From positions 1 through 43,421 of IMG/VR virus record IMGVR_UViG_3300030118_005441: a stretch of DNA of 43,421 bases, one strand, 5' to 3'. Position 1 is the first letter of the stretch, and each line of letters starts with the position of its first letter. This document shows positions 31,601-38,905 of the stretch, one piece after another. The position numbers and the translations under genes are program-made. The DNA comes from a virus. The notes below the pieces were generated by a model, which saw only the letters and a list, made by a program, of their open reading frames with translations, was not told the DNA's origin and did no database searches.

Positions 31601-34600
31601 AGGTTTTACCGCAGGTAAAGCAAGCACCACAGGACATAGCAATGTCGCTATTGGATTCGAAGCATTACTTAATGAAGATACAGGTAGAAAAAATGTTGCT
31701 ATAGGATATGAAGCTCTTAAAGAACAAAATGGAGACGCTGATAATCACAATGTAGCAGTGGGTTATCAATCAGGCGGTGATATAACCACAGGTATACAAA
31801 ATACCTTAATAGGTAGCTTTGCAGGTGATGCACTAACGGATGCTGATTTCAATGTAGCAATGGGTGTTGCCGCGTTAGGTCAGGACACTTTAGGCAATCA
31901 TTCGGTTGCGATAGGAACATACGCGTTAGCGGCTCAAAACTTTAGTTCTGCAACTAATGCTTACAATGTGGCAGTAGGCTCTAGTGCAGGCACTTCTTTA
32001 ACTACAGGAACGGGGCATACGCTTATCGGGGGACTTGCAGGAGACTCTTTAACAACAGGATTAGGCAACACTGCTGTAGGTACAAATGCTTTAGGCGGTG
32101 AAACTACGGGAAGGTATAATGTAGCTATTGGTGAAAATGCATTAAAAGACCAAAATTTTTCTGGTAGCAATAATGTTTATAACGTAGCTGTTGGTAGATT
32201 GGCCGGTGAAAATGTTACCACAGGTCTCCAAAATGTTCTTATGGGTGGCTTGGCAGGAGATGCACTCACCGACGCTGATTTCAACGTAGCTGTAGGCCAT
32301 CAGGCACTTAGTGGGGATACTTTAGGTTCAAGAAGTACAGCAATAGGTAGGTCTGCATTAAAAACCCAAAATTTTACAAGTGCTACAGATAGCTACAATG
32401 TTGCGATAGGATTCGGAGCAGGTGAAAATGTTACCACAGGCAGATACAACACTTTTGTTGGCGGTCTTGCAGGAGATGCACTCAATACAGGTGGCCAAAA
32501 TATTGCTATTGGATATGCGTCATTAACAAATGATACAAAGGGTTCTAAATCTATAGCAATAGGTGAATCTGCATTGTTCTCGCAAAATTTTAGTTCTGCC
32601 ACAGATACTTTCAATGTCGCGGTAGGTGAAAACTCAGGTATGGGAGTAACCACAGGTCTAGGTAACACCCTCATCGGTGGTTTGGCAGGTGATGCTTTAA
32701 CCGACGCTGATAGCAATCTGGCAATTGGGTATCTTGCTTTGACATCAGACACACTGGGTAGTAAATCTACTGCTGTAGGTCGTCGTGCTTTAGGCACACA
32801 AAATTTTTCGTCAGCTACCGATACATTTAACACCGCTGTTGGATATAACACAGGTCTTAGTATAACCACAGGCACTCTAAATACCCTGTTAGGGGGTGAA
32901 GCAGGTGATGCCTTAACAACAGGCTCTGAGAATATTGCCATGGGCTATGGTGCTTTAGGTGCTGAAACCACAGGGACAAAAAATGTTGCAATTGGAAGTG
33001 AAGCATTAAAGACCTTAGACCAACAAGGAAACGGTGATAATGTTGCTGTCGGTCATAATGCAGGTAGAAGTGCAACTTCTGCTTCTCAGCTAGCAATCAT
33101 AGGTTCATTGGCAGGAGATGCAATTACAACAGGTGCAGGAAATACTGCAATAGGATATGCCGCACTAAGCACTGAAACAGCAGGAAGAAGAAATGTTGCA
33201 GTTGGAGCAGAGGCTTTACTACGAGCAGGTGACCACGTAACAACAGGAGTTCAGAATGTTATAATTGGAGGTCAGGCCGGTGATGCGTTAACTGATTCTG
33301 ACCATAATGTGGCTATAGGGTTTCAAGCGTTGTATCAGGATACGGTTGGAAGCAAAAGCATTGCAATAGGTAAGCAAGCTCTTTACTCTCAAGCACGTTC
33401 TTCAGCTGTAGATACCCATAATGTTGCGGTAGGACATCAAGCAGGTTACAACGTAACCGAAGGTGTCCAAAACACCCTTATCGGTGGTCTAGCAGGTGAT
33501 GCTTTAACTCATGCCGATTTCAATATTGCAGTGGGATACAACGCTTTAGGGGCAGAGACCAGAGGAGAGCGTAATGTTGCTATAGGAAACTCGGCACTTG
33601 CTTCTCAAAATAACACTTCACAAGGTGCTATCTACAACACCGCAGTAGGTAACAATGCGGGACTTTTAGTGACCACAGGGCTTCAAAACACCCTTATCGG
33701 TGGTCTAGCAGGAGACGCACTTACAGACGCAGATTTCAATGTGGCTATGGGTTATGCGGCACTGGGTGGAGACACTTTGGGTAGCAGAAGCGTTGCTATA
33801 GGTCATGGTGCTTTATCAGTACAAAACTTTACCTCTGCCACAAATTCTAATAACACCGCAGTTGGTTTTTCCGCAGGAGAAAACGTCACGACAGGTATAG
33901 AGAATACATTAATTGGTGCGCAAAGTGGTGATAATTTGACTGTTGGCTCATCTAATATTGCAGTGGGTTTATTTTCTTTGCATTCAGATACAAAAGGAAG
34001 CAGAGCGATAGCTATTGGAAGAAACGCACTTGGTACTCAAAACTTTACTAGCGCTACGGAAAATTACAATATAGGAGTAGGTTATAACGCAGGTTCATCA
34101 ATAACCACAGGCGTACAAAACGTCATCGTAGGAGGTTTAGCAGGTGACTCCCTCACCACTGCTAATGAAAATGTTGCTATCGGTACAGTCGCGTTGTCAG
34201 CAGACACACAAGGCACTAGAGCGGTAGCCATAGGTTCATCGGCTCTTGCGTCTCAAAATTTTTCTAGTCAGCAAGATAATTACAACGTTGCTGTCGGATT
34301 CCAAGCAGGACTATCAGTGACTACAGGTGTTCAGAATGTGTTGCTTGGTGGTTTTGCGGGTGACGCTTGTACAGACGCTGACTTTAATATTGCTATAGGA
34401 TACGGTGCATTAGGATCAAATACTGTTGGATCAAAATCTGTTGCTATAGGTCAAGGTGCTTTAGTTTTGCAAAACCCCGCATCAGCGACTGATATGTTTA
34501 ACGTAGCTATTGGTCATCAGGCAGGTAATGATATAACCACTGGTCTTCGTAATACATTTATCGGTGCACTTTGTGGTGATAATACTGATGACGGTGTAGA

Positions 34601-35246
34601 AAATGTAGCAGTTGGTTATGCGGCATTAAGTGCAAACTGTGGAGACCATAATGTCGCTTTAGGTCAAGAAGCTTTGTTTGCTTGCACTGGTTCAGGAAAT
34701 ACTGCTGTTGGAAGGGCGGCAGGTCTTAATGTGACCAGTGGCACAAATAATTTATTCTTAGGCGAAGATGCAGGTCGTTCTGGTAGTCCTGGAGGAGAAA
34801 TAACTACAGGTGCTAATCAAATTGTGCTTGGCGATGAAAATATCACCAATGCTCATATACAAGTTGCACTCACAGTTGCATCTGATGAGCGTGATAAAAC
34901 AGACTTTACAGACTTAGATGTTGGTTTAGATTTTGTTAAACAATTAAAGCCTTACACCTACAAGTGGGATAAACGTTCAAACTATGATGATAATACACCA
35001 GATGGCACTCACAAAGAAGATTGGCTTGATATTGGATTTAAGGCACAAGATGTTGAAGCACTTGAGCAAGCCGCAGGTTATGACAAAGCAAATAAAACAA
35101 ATCTTGCTGTTACCATGTCAGAAGATGGCAAGCAATATGGTATGCAGTATGAGAAATTAATACCAATTTTAACAAAAGCTATTCAAGAACAACAAGATAT
35201 AATTGAATCTTTAACAGCAAGAATTACTGAACTTGAAAAAAAATGA
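25608..35246 (+). CDS. Giant tail fibre with YadA-head-like repeats and a C-terminal S74 chaperone
   Basis: This 3212-residue protein is 22% of the genome. Residues 1-35 hold a conserved phage fibre start (RSGKGSPLTNNEVDANF). Residues 40-800 are beta-rich, with three copies of a module starting IDGTEIDLSSGDLTLD. From about 805 to 3060 there are roughly 28 macro-repeats, usually 72 residues, each made of four turns of the NxAxGxxA type seen in YadA-like trimeric adhesin heads. Ser3092 and Lys3097 (SDERDK) mark an S74 auto-cleaving chaperone of 121 residues, which assembles trimeric fibres and is cut off. The frame is unbroken, so it is likely expressed whole. Confidence 0.9.
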   Translation: MATIVTRSGKGSPLTNNEVDANFTNLNSDKLEIGGGTLTGALTVDSGISIDNITIDGTEIDLSSGDLTLDVAGNIILDADGGSISFKDGGVTKGQIQNSSNDLVLKVNTENSDLKLQGNDGGSLITALSLDMSDAGTAIFNAGASFTKNIEINGVNTTSGCHIQFTNAAASKVFQIGAGQAGITNAGFVLRNVTDSTFPLVISDSDAATFTGAVTANAGISVDNITIDGTEIDLSSGDLTIDVAGDIIFDADGDDFIFAAGGTNIGKITNSSTDFLIRSLVQDKDIIFKGDDSGTTITALTLDMSEAGAATFNAGATFGGRVGIGGSSTFSTLEVIGDKTESDNLQLTLKGSTDTNKQMIMGFDTTANTAHITTQIAGSAPTPLIFKTGNVVFNESSVDADFRVESNGNANMLFVDGGNDRVGVGTGSPSHTMHVVSAGNGEIKAERTSGAAILLQAQSANGKIGTSTNHNLGLNTNGTTRLTIDTNGKVLINDSSSHTSDFLQIETPASGGGHGIQIRRNDANNDQTVGAITFGNNTDTDLAQISAKTDGDSNSGDSGALLFSTQTTGGSLTERLRITSTGSLAKTSGDLTLDVAGDIILDADGGDIVFKDGGSSIGRFKNNSGNFVIKSEGSDDDLIFKGNDGGSEITAVTFDMSNAGAATFNSNISAGDISGGIITASSSSDYPLRVNSTDAFSGIVIADNTSTTNGNVISVTGDNMNFFTGGTSSSTDIALTLASNNNATFTGSITASGGQIKNANNANASSHNFLVETTNKSNSLYAYGADRNGTMYGIKVDGGIVAENLLTRSSGTSNLRLGNNAGQNIESGGNYNTVVGDNAGNAITTGDQNVAIGYNSLKTEDTGSRSIAIGSSALKLQNAGDVNAYNIGIGHNSGINITTGVQNTLVGGLSGDALTDADYNTVLGYAALSFDTKGSGAVAIGYAALNDQNFSSATTNYNVAIGYFAGGEVTTGIQNTIIGGLAGDAITDADANTALGYSALSSDTLGSNSVAIGRAALQAQNFTSATNNYNTAVGSNAGFSITTGFDNTLIGGLAGDALTDADYNTAVGRSALTSDTLGSRSVALGYATLATQNFTSATNAYNIGVGYNAGNDITTGVNNTLIGGLAGDALTTSTRNTVLGYTALGSETAGQYNTALGYAALALQNNTGGGNIYNTAVGYNAGAQVTTGKNNTLIGSLSGDAITTSSNNTAVGYNSLSSLTEGDNNVAVGGDSLFSNTVGDKNVAVGRSALLNFNPASNADTYNTAVGHEAGKSVTTATQNVLMGGLAGDSLTTGSNNVAIGYTALGVDTAGASSVAIGAFALDAQNLSVNSYNVAIGRDAGGSVTTGFQNTLIGGLAGDALTDADYNVAVGSVALSTDTLGSRSTAIGYNALANQNFTSATDTHNTAVGFHAGLAVTTGINNTLIGGLAGDALTAGSDNTVIGRGALTNDTTGSRSVAIGNYSLATQNGTTGNVYNTAIGYSAGTSITTGTQNTLIGGLAGDALTVAFNNVALGYAALGNDLKGGRSVAIGTESLTTQQFGVTTNVYNVGVGHQAGRLITSGFQNTLIGGFAGDALTDADYNIAIGQGALGADTLGSRAVGIGVFALNEQNFSSATDNYNVAMGFYAGRKITTGFDNTIIGGLAGDALTNSSYNVAVGRSTLSTDTLGSRNVAIGWSALATQNFTSATTSYNVGLGFQAGNQITIGTNNTLVGSLAGDALTDSDRNAVLGYNALGQETLGQYNVAVGYAALATQNNTSATNVYNVAVGYNAGGAVTTGTTNTLVGGLAGDAITIGSENVAMGYGALGANVSGDRTVAIGYNALAAQNNGTTTFDANNTAVGFHAGLAITTGTRNVAIGSDALATADDDGRNIAIGYAALNLMNTGNSTPYNVAIGYNAGASMTTALQNTILGALAGDGLQAGGENVALGYEALTDSSASTGNTAVGHQAMANMADGDSNVAIGKLAMFGGSSSDANNNVAVGSQALRLTTTGGNNVAVGFTAGKASTTGHSNVAIGFEALLNEDTGRKNVAIGYEALKEQNGDADNHNVAVGYQSGGDITTGIQNTLIGSFAGDALTDADFNVAMGVAALGQDTLGNHSVAIGTYALAAQNFSSATNAYNVAVGSSAGTSLTTGTGHTLIGGLAGDSLTTGLGNTAVGTNALGGETTGRYNVAIGENALKDQNFSGSNNVYNVAVGRLAGENVTTGLQNVLMGGLAGDALTDADFNVAVGHQALSGDTLGSRSTAIGRSALKTQNFTSATDSYNVAIGFGAGENVTTGRYNTFVGGLAGDALNTGGQNIAIGYASLTNDTKGSKSIAIGESALFSQNFSSATDTFNVAVGENSGMGVTTGLGNTLIGGLAGDALTDADSNLAIGYLALTSDTLGSKSTAVGRRALGTQNFSSATDTFNTAVGYNTGLSITTGTLNTLLGGEAGDALTTGSENIAMGYGALGAETTGTKNVAIGSEALKTLDQQGNGDNVAVGHNAGRSATSASQLAIIGSLAGDAITTGAGNTAIGYAALSTETAGRRNVAVGAEALLRAGDHVTTGVQNVIIGGQAGDALTDSDHNVAIGFQALYQDTVGSKSIAIGKQALYSQARSSAVDTHNVAVGHQAGYNVTEGVQNTLIGGLAGDALTHADFNIAVGYNALGAETRGERNVAIGNSALASQNNTSQGAIYNTAVGNNAGLLVTTGLQNTLIGGLAGDALTDADFNVAMGYAALGGDTLGSRSVAIGHGALSVQNFTSATNSNNTAVGFSAGENVTTGIENTLIGAQSGDNLTVGSSNIAVGLFSLHSDTKGSRAIAIGRNALGTQNFTSATENYNIGVGYNAGSSITTGVQNVIVGGLAGDSLTTANENVAIGTVALSADTQGTRAVAIGSSALASQNFSSQQDNYNVAVGFQAGLSVTTGVQNVLLGGFAGDACTDADFNIAIGYGALGSNTVGSKSVAIGQGALVLQNPASATDMFNVAIGHQAGNDITTGLRNTFIGALCGDNTDDGVENVAVGYAALSANCGDHNVALGQEALFACTGSGNTAVGRAAGLNVTSGTNNLFLGEDAGRSGSPGGEITTGANQIVLGDENITNAHIQVALTVASDERDKTDFTDLDVGLDFVKQLKPYTYKWDKRSNYDDNTPDGTHKEDWLDIGFKAQDVEALEQAAGYDKANKTNLAVTMSEDGKQYGMQYEKLIPILTKAIQEQQDIIESLTARITELEKK
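28026..34790 (+). repeat. About 28 in-frame 216-bp repeats coding the beta-roll shaft
   Basis: The typical unit is 216 bp (72 codons): four turns of 17, 17, 17 and 21 residues, with recurrent text such as NTLIGGLAGDALTDAD and GSRSVAIG. Most units keep length exactly; a few are shortened (near 31130) or enlarged (near 29270, 31340-31740 and 33220). Some units share long exact DNA stretches, for example 45 bases at 29651-29695 and 33683-33727, which points to recent duplication or gene conversion. Confidence 0.9.
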
Positions 35247-35298
35247 TGTAACAAAGGAAATATTGAAATAGAATATAAATTTTTAAAGGGAGAAAATC

Positions 35299-35544
35299 AT
35301 GAGTAGGACAGATGAAGAAAAAGCACAAATGTACTCAGCATGTTTGGGTAGTGTTTCTGTAATAGATAACTGTCTTGATGACAGTAATGACTTTTGCAAT
35401 GACATGACAAACAAAGAGAAAAAAGAGCGAGTTATGAGAAGTGCGGGATATTTATCTATGGCTGTGGCAATGGATGACTGGGGAGAGGAAGATTTTGACT
35501 CAATCAACGCCGCTATTAAAAAAGCTAATGATTATAAAGCTTGA
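35299..35544 (+). CDS. Hypothetical acidic protein after the fibre gene
   Basis: An 81-residue acidic, helical protein (MSRTDEEKAQMYSACLGS...) with an end AAIKKANDYKA. No family recognised. A strong ribosome-binding site (AAGGGAG) precedes it. Genes right after fibre genes are often fibre chaperones, so such a role is possible but unproven. Confidence 0.6.
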   Translation: MSRTDEEKAQMYSACLGSVSVIDNCLDDSNDFCNDMTNKEKKERVMRSAGYLSMAVAMDDWGEEDFDSINAAIKKANDYKA

Positions 35545-35555
35545 AGGAGATAGTT

Positions 35556-35879
35556 ATGTCTGCGACTTGGAAAGTAACTGCTGTTGAGAAAAAAACGAAA
35601 CTACCAAAGGACGGAATCTGTGAGATTCATTGGGAATGTGTCGATAGCGTTGAAGTTGCAGAGACAACGCACAGTGGTAGAATGTGGGGAAGTGTGCGTT
35701 TTTCACCCAATGCTTCAAAAGAAGGCTATGTAAAATTTTCAGATGTTACAGAAGAAATAGCCATTTCTTGGGTCAAGGATTCAGAAAGTATTGATGTTGA
35801 TGAAATTGAAGCAAGTGTTGCAAATCAAATCGAAGAATCAAAATCGCCCTTAACCGTTTTTGACACACCTTGGTCGTAA
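35556..35879 (+). CDS. Conserved marine-phage protein, DUF7936-like
   Basis: The 107-residue protein starts MSATWKVTAVEKKTK and ends with DVTEEIAISWVKDS, EIEASVANQIEESK and a final DTPWS. This combination fits, from memory, the small phage family DUF7936, of unknown function, often found near tail fibre genes. ATG 35556 with GGAG upstream is preferred to TTG 35541. Confidence 0.65.
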   Translation: MSATWKVTAVEKKTKLPKDGICEIHWECVDSVEVAETTHSGRMWGSVRFSPNASKEGYVKFSDVTEEIAISWVKDSESIDVDEIEASVANQIEESKSPLTVFDTPWS

Positions 35880-35904
35880 GTTATTGTTTTAAAAGGAGAA
35901 AATT

Positions 35905-36207
35905 ATGAGTGAATCAATCAAAGTTCCATCTTGGGCAGTTCCTCTGGTAGCGGCCATTATTCCTGCGGCTATTGCATGGGGTACAATGCAAGCGCAAGCA
36001 CAGGCAACCGATGAGGAAGTCGCAAAAGTATCAAAGGTCGTTGAAAAATTGGAAACAACGACCACAGATAATGCGGTCCGCACAAAGTTAAATGAGCAAG
36101 CCATTCAAACAATCGCTGATGGACTTGCACAGCAAACTGAAATAAGTAAAGCCACTGATGAGAAACTAGGAACCCTTATTGAGATAATGTTGAAAGAAAG
36201 GCGATGA
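35905..36207 (+). CDS. Membrane-anchored coiled-coil protein
   Basis: The 100-residue protein has one membrane segment at about residues 8-27 (WAVPLVAAIIPAAIAWGTM) and then a long helical, polar coiled coil to the end. This resembles i-spanins or holin-associated proteins. AAAGGAG lies seven bases upstream. The stop overlaps the next start. Part of a small membrane-protein module far from the lysozyme. Confidence 0.6.
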   Translation: MSESIKVPSWAVPLVAAIIPAAIAWGTMQAQAQATDEEVAKVSKVVEKLETTTTDNAVRTKLNEQAIQTIADGLAQQTEISKATDEKLGTLIEIMLKERR

Positions 36208-36464
36208 ATCTGAAGTTGGTCATCGCACTTGTTGTCATTACAGAATCAGGCGCGATTGATCCCGAAAAAAAGACTTATTTCAACAATGCTCAACACTGCG
36301 AGTGGATTGCACAGGAAATGACAAGAGAAAGAAAATATTTTCAAGGCTTTCAGGAAGGGTCTATTTTTTGCAGGCCAGAATGGGTTGATGCAGAAGTAAA
36401 GGTCACAAGATTGAACGTTGTTCCATTACCTGTTGAAGAGGATGATCAAGGATTAGCACCATGA
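36204..36464 (+). CDS. Small possibly exported protein
   Basis: An 86-residue protein with a short hydrophobic start (MNLKLVIALVVITESGAI) that could be a weak signal or anchor, then CEWIAQEMTRERKYF and SIFCRPEWVDAEV with two cysteines (Cys33-type and Cys56-type positions) that could form a disulfide outside the cytoplasm. Overlaps both neighbours by four bases. Possible spanin or surface partner of the preceding protein; no family recognised. Confidence 0.5.
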   Translation: MNLKLVIALVVITESGAIDPEKKTYFNNAQHCEWIAQEMTRERKYFQGFQEGSIFCRPEWVDAEVKVTRLNVVPLPVEEDDQGLAP

Positions 36465-36658
36465 AGAAAAAGGCAAAGCCAGAAGTAATAATTAACGATG
36501 ACAAACTTTCCGCACACGAGAAAGAGTGTGCGATTAGATACGCAAATATTCAGCAAAGGTTAGATGAAGGAAGTGCTAGGTTTGAGCGATTGGAAAAAAT
36601 GATGTGGGCGGTATATCCCTTTATTTTAGCTTGTCTTGCCGTTGCTAAATACACTTGA
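36461..36658 (+). CDS. Tail-anchored small protein, XhlA-like
   Basis: A 65-residue protein with a basic start, a helix (HEKECAIRYANIQQRLDE) and a single membrane segment at about residues 48-63 (MWAVYPFILACLAVAKY). The layout and the ERLEKMMW transition resemble hemolysin XhlA-type proteins, which help holins in some phages. It completes the small membrane module of three coupled genes. Confidence 0.55.
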   Translation: MKKKAKPEVIINDDKLSAHEKECAIRYANIQQRLDEGSARFERLEKMMWAVYPFILACLAVAKYT

Positions 36659-36704
36659 TATGATAACTCAGTTCATTTGAACTACAACCAAAGAGGCAAA
36701 AGCT

Positions 36705-37043
36705 ATGAGTACAATTGAAGAAAAAGCAAGCATGACAGATGCAATCGCAATTGAAAAAAATGGGGAAGCAGTAAACCCTCAAGAGCAAAAGCAAACTTTC
36801 ACGTTTGTTGATAATGATAAAGGCGAACAAAAAGAATGGGCAGTTGAACTTTTGTCCGCTGATGCTGTTTTAGTAATCAATCATCTGCGTAATTTACAAT
36901 CAGATATGACAGCGTTGCAATTAAAATTCGGTGATGTACAGGCGGCAATAGAATCAAATAGAAAAAGATTAATTGATTTGTTACCTGACGATGAATTGGC
37001 ATCTATCACAAATTTTGATACAGGTGATGCTACAGAACATTAA
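36705..37043 (+). CDS. Hypothetical helical protein before the connector genes
   Basis: A 112-residue acidic protein. The middle (AVLVINHLRNLQSDMTALQL, FGDVQAAIESNRKRLIDLLP) is a long helix with coiled-coil character. AGAGG precedes the ATG at 36705. A 14-bp palindrome AGTTCATTTGAACT lies just upstream at 36670-36683. It resembles small DUF6447-like phage proteins in layout, but I am not sure. Confidence 0.5.
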   Translation: MSTIEEKASMTDAIAIEKNGEAVNPQEQKQTFTFVDNDKGEQKEWAVELLSADAVLVINHLRNLQSDMTALQLKFGDVQAAIESNRKRLIDLLPDDELASITNFDTGDATEH

Positions 37044-37054
37044 AAGGATGCCGT

Positions 37055-37717
37055 ATGGCAGGAGTAACAGTCACAACACCGCCAACGATCGAGCCGCTTA
37101 CGGCATCTGATATCAAAACATATTGTCGAGTACAAGATGATGATGATCTTGATATTTTGTTGATGATGGGGAAAACTGCGCGACAATATTGTGAAGAATA
37201 TACAAACCGCGCTATTGTTACTCAAACTCTGACGATGTTTTTGGATGCGATAGATGATCGAGATGATCCTCTATTTGAAGGCGTTAGAACGGGTCCTTAT
37301 CTGAATTATTATAAAAATTACATCACGCTTTCAAGAGCGCCTGTGCAAAGTGTAACGAGCGTTCATACTTTTGATGATTCTGATAATGCAACGCTTTTTG
37401 CCAATACGAAATATTTTGTTGATAATAGTCGTGAGCCTGCAAGAATCGTTTTGAGGACGGGAGAAACTTTTCCCGTTGCTCTAAGGGTAGCAAACGCAAT
37501 CAAAATAATTTACAAAGTTGGTTATTCAACTATGTCTTTAGTTCCAGAGCCGCTTAAAATTGGAATGCTAATGCATGTTGCTTATATGTATGACCAAAGA
37601 GGTGACATGAAAGATTATTTGCAAACGCGATCGATGCCACCAATGATTAAAAAACTATACTCACCTTATGTGATTCATGGTGGTCTTGGAAGTTCAACTC
37701 TCCTGAGTTTGGGATAA
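37055..37717 (+). CDS. Head-tail connector, gp6-like
   Basis: The 220-residue protein shows the phage gp6/QLRG connector pattern: TASDIKTYCRVQDDDDLDIL at the N-terminus, ARQYCEEYTNRAIVTQT, and later PEPLKIGMLMHVAYMYDQRG. Such proteins form the ring below the portal. Its last base is the first base of the next gene start, so genes are packed tightly. Confidence 0.82.
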   Translation: MAGVTVTTPPTIEPLTASDIKTYCRVQDDDDLDILLMMGKTARQYCEEYTNRAIVTQTLTMFLDAIDDRDDPLFEGVRTGPYLNYYKNYITLSRAPVQSVTSVHTFDDSDNATLFANTKYFVDNSREPARIVLRTGETFPVALRVANAIKIIYKVGYSTMSLVPEPLKIGMLMHVAYMYDQRGDMKDYLQTRSMPPMIKKLYSPYVIHGGLGSSTLLSLG

Positions 37718-38055
37718 TGGCAAAAAATGGTGCGTCTATTGGCGCAATGCGCCACAAAGTAATCATTCAGCAAGTGACGTCAACCACAGATGCAGGAGGA
37801 GGACGTGCTGTTGCTTGGTCTAATTATAAGACGGTTTTCGCGCACGTAGAGCAATTATCCGCACAGGTCAAGTTTGACCAAGGGGTAGTGGACGAAAGGG
37901 GCTTATATCGCTTTACAATGCGTTTTTTGACGGGTGTTGATACTCGCAATCGATTAAGTTTTGATAACAAAATATTTAATATTGATTCGGTTATTAATTT
38001 AGACGAAAGAAAAAAATATCTTGTCATTCGAGCAAAAGAGGGTGTTGCGGTATGA
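37717..38055 (+). CDS. Head-tail joining (closure) protein
   Basis: The 112-residue protein matches the Phage_H_T_join family (IGAMRHKVIIQQVTSTTDAG, then WSNYKTVFAHVEQLS and an end YLVIRAKEG). It forms the stopper that closes the head and joins the tail. The neighbours in standard order are connector, closure, gp10-like, and tail terminator. Confidence 0.85.
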   Translation: MAKNGASIGAMRHKVIIQQVTSTTDAGGGRAVAWSNYKTVFAHVEQLSAQVKFDQGVVDERGLYRFTMRFLTGVDTRNRLSFDNKIFNIDSVINLDERKKYLVIRAKEGVAV

Positions 38056-38486
38056 CTGTGGAATTTGTCAATCTGAATACTTTTCAAAAGCGCTTGGATG
38101 CGAGAAAAAAAATAGCAAAAGAAAAGGTTTTTGTATCTCTGCAAAGATCAGCCGATGAAGTGAGAAATCACGCCGTAAAATCAATTTTGCGAGGTAATCC
38201 CACAGGGGTATTGTATAAAAAATATCGACCGCGCAGAGATCACAGAGCATCTGCTAAAGATCAACCACCTGCAAGCGATACAGGATTTTTAGCCAGTAAT
38301 ATATCTGCGACTGTAAAAAAATCAGCTCTTGTTATGGTTGGTGAAGTAAGATCAGCCGCTAAATATAGTAAGCACTTAGAATATGGAACTGCAACCATGG
38401 GGAAACGTCCTTTCATGCGACCCGCACTTATAAAAAGCAGAAAAAAAATATTACAAATATTCAGAACTAACGGATTGATTTCATGA
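38052..38486 (+). CDS. Neck / tail completion protein, HK97 gp10-like
   Basis: The 144-residue basic protein has the gp10 features: a helical N-terminus, VRNHAVKSILRGNPTG, RPRRDHRASAKDQPPASDTG, VGEVRSAAKYSKHLEYGT and RPFMRPALIKS. The final block with EYGT...RPFMRPA is characteristic. It overlaps the genes on both sides by four bases. Confidence 0.87.
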   Translation: MTVEFVNLNTFQKRLDARKKIAKEKVFVSLQRSADEVRNHAVKSILRGNPTGVLYKKYRPRRDHRASAKDQPPASDTGFLASNISATVKKSALVMVGEVRSAAKYSKHLEYGTATMGKRPFMRPALIKSRKKILQIFRTNGLIS

Positions 38487-38884
38487 CGATTTTTCAGTTT
38501 GGATTACAAAGCACGATATATGCCGCCTTGAATAATGATTCGAATTTAACATCTACTTTAGGGGCAAGCGTTTTTGATGACGTGCCAGAAAACACGGGAT
38601 ATCCTTATGTCCAAATTGGTGAAGATCAGGCAAGCGATTTTAGCACCAAAGATGCGACAGGGTCGGAGGTAACCGTGGAAATGGACATTTGGAGTCGATA
38701 CCGAGGGAGTAAAGAAGCGAAGGAAATAATGGACAGAATTCATACTTTGTTGCATGATAGCAGTCTGACAGTATCAGGAACTAATCTAATAAACCTGAGA
38801 TTTGAGTTTTCTGATCTTGTACGCGACCCAGATGGGATTACGAGGCACGGAATCATGCGATTCAGGGCAATATTATTAGGTTAA
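38483..38884 (+). CDS. Tail terminator protein, DUF3168
   Basis: The 133-residue protein fits DUF3168: LQSTIYAALNNDSNLTSTLG, VFDDVPENTGYPYVQIGED and DIWSRYRGSKEAKEIMDRIH. Such proteins cap the growing tail tube and fix its length with the tape measure. Start overlaps the previous stop (ATGA). Confidence 0.87.
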   Translation: MTIFQFGLQSTIYAALNNDSNLTSTLGASVFDDVPENTGYPYVQIGEDQASDFSTKDATGSEVTVEMDIWSRYRGSKEAKEIMDRIHTLLHDSSLTVSGTNLINLRFEFSDLVRDPDGITRHGIMRFRAILLG

Positions 38885-38905
38885 TCCATTTAGGAGATAT
38901 TTAAC

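Noticed and set aside
28026-34790. Dense regular repeats that could suggest a CRISPR array or minisatellite
   Set aside because: The repeats are in frame, code a coherent protein motif throughout and have no short identical repeats with unique spacers.
36670-36683. 14-bp palindrome AGTTCATTTGAACT before the gene at 36705
   Set aside because: No U-run, no promoter and no second copy noticed. Too little to call an operator or terminator.
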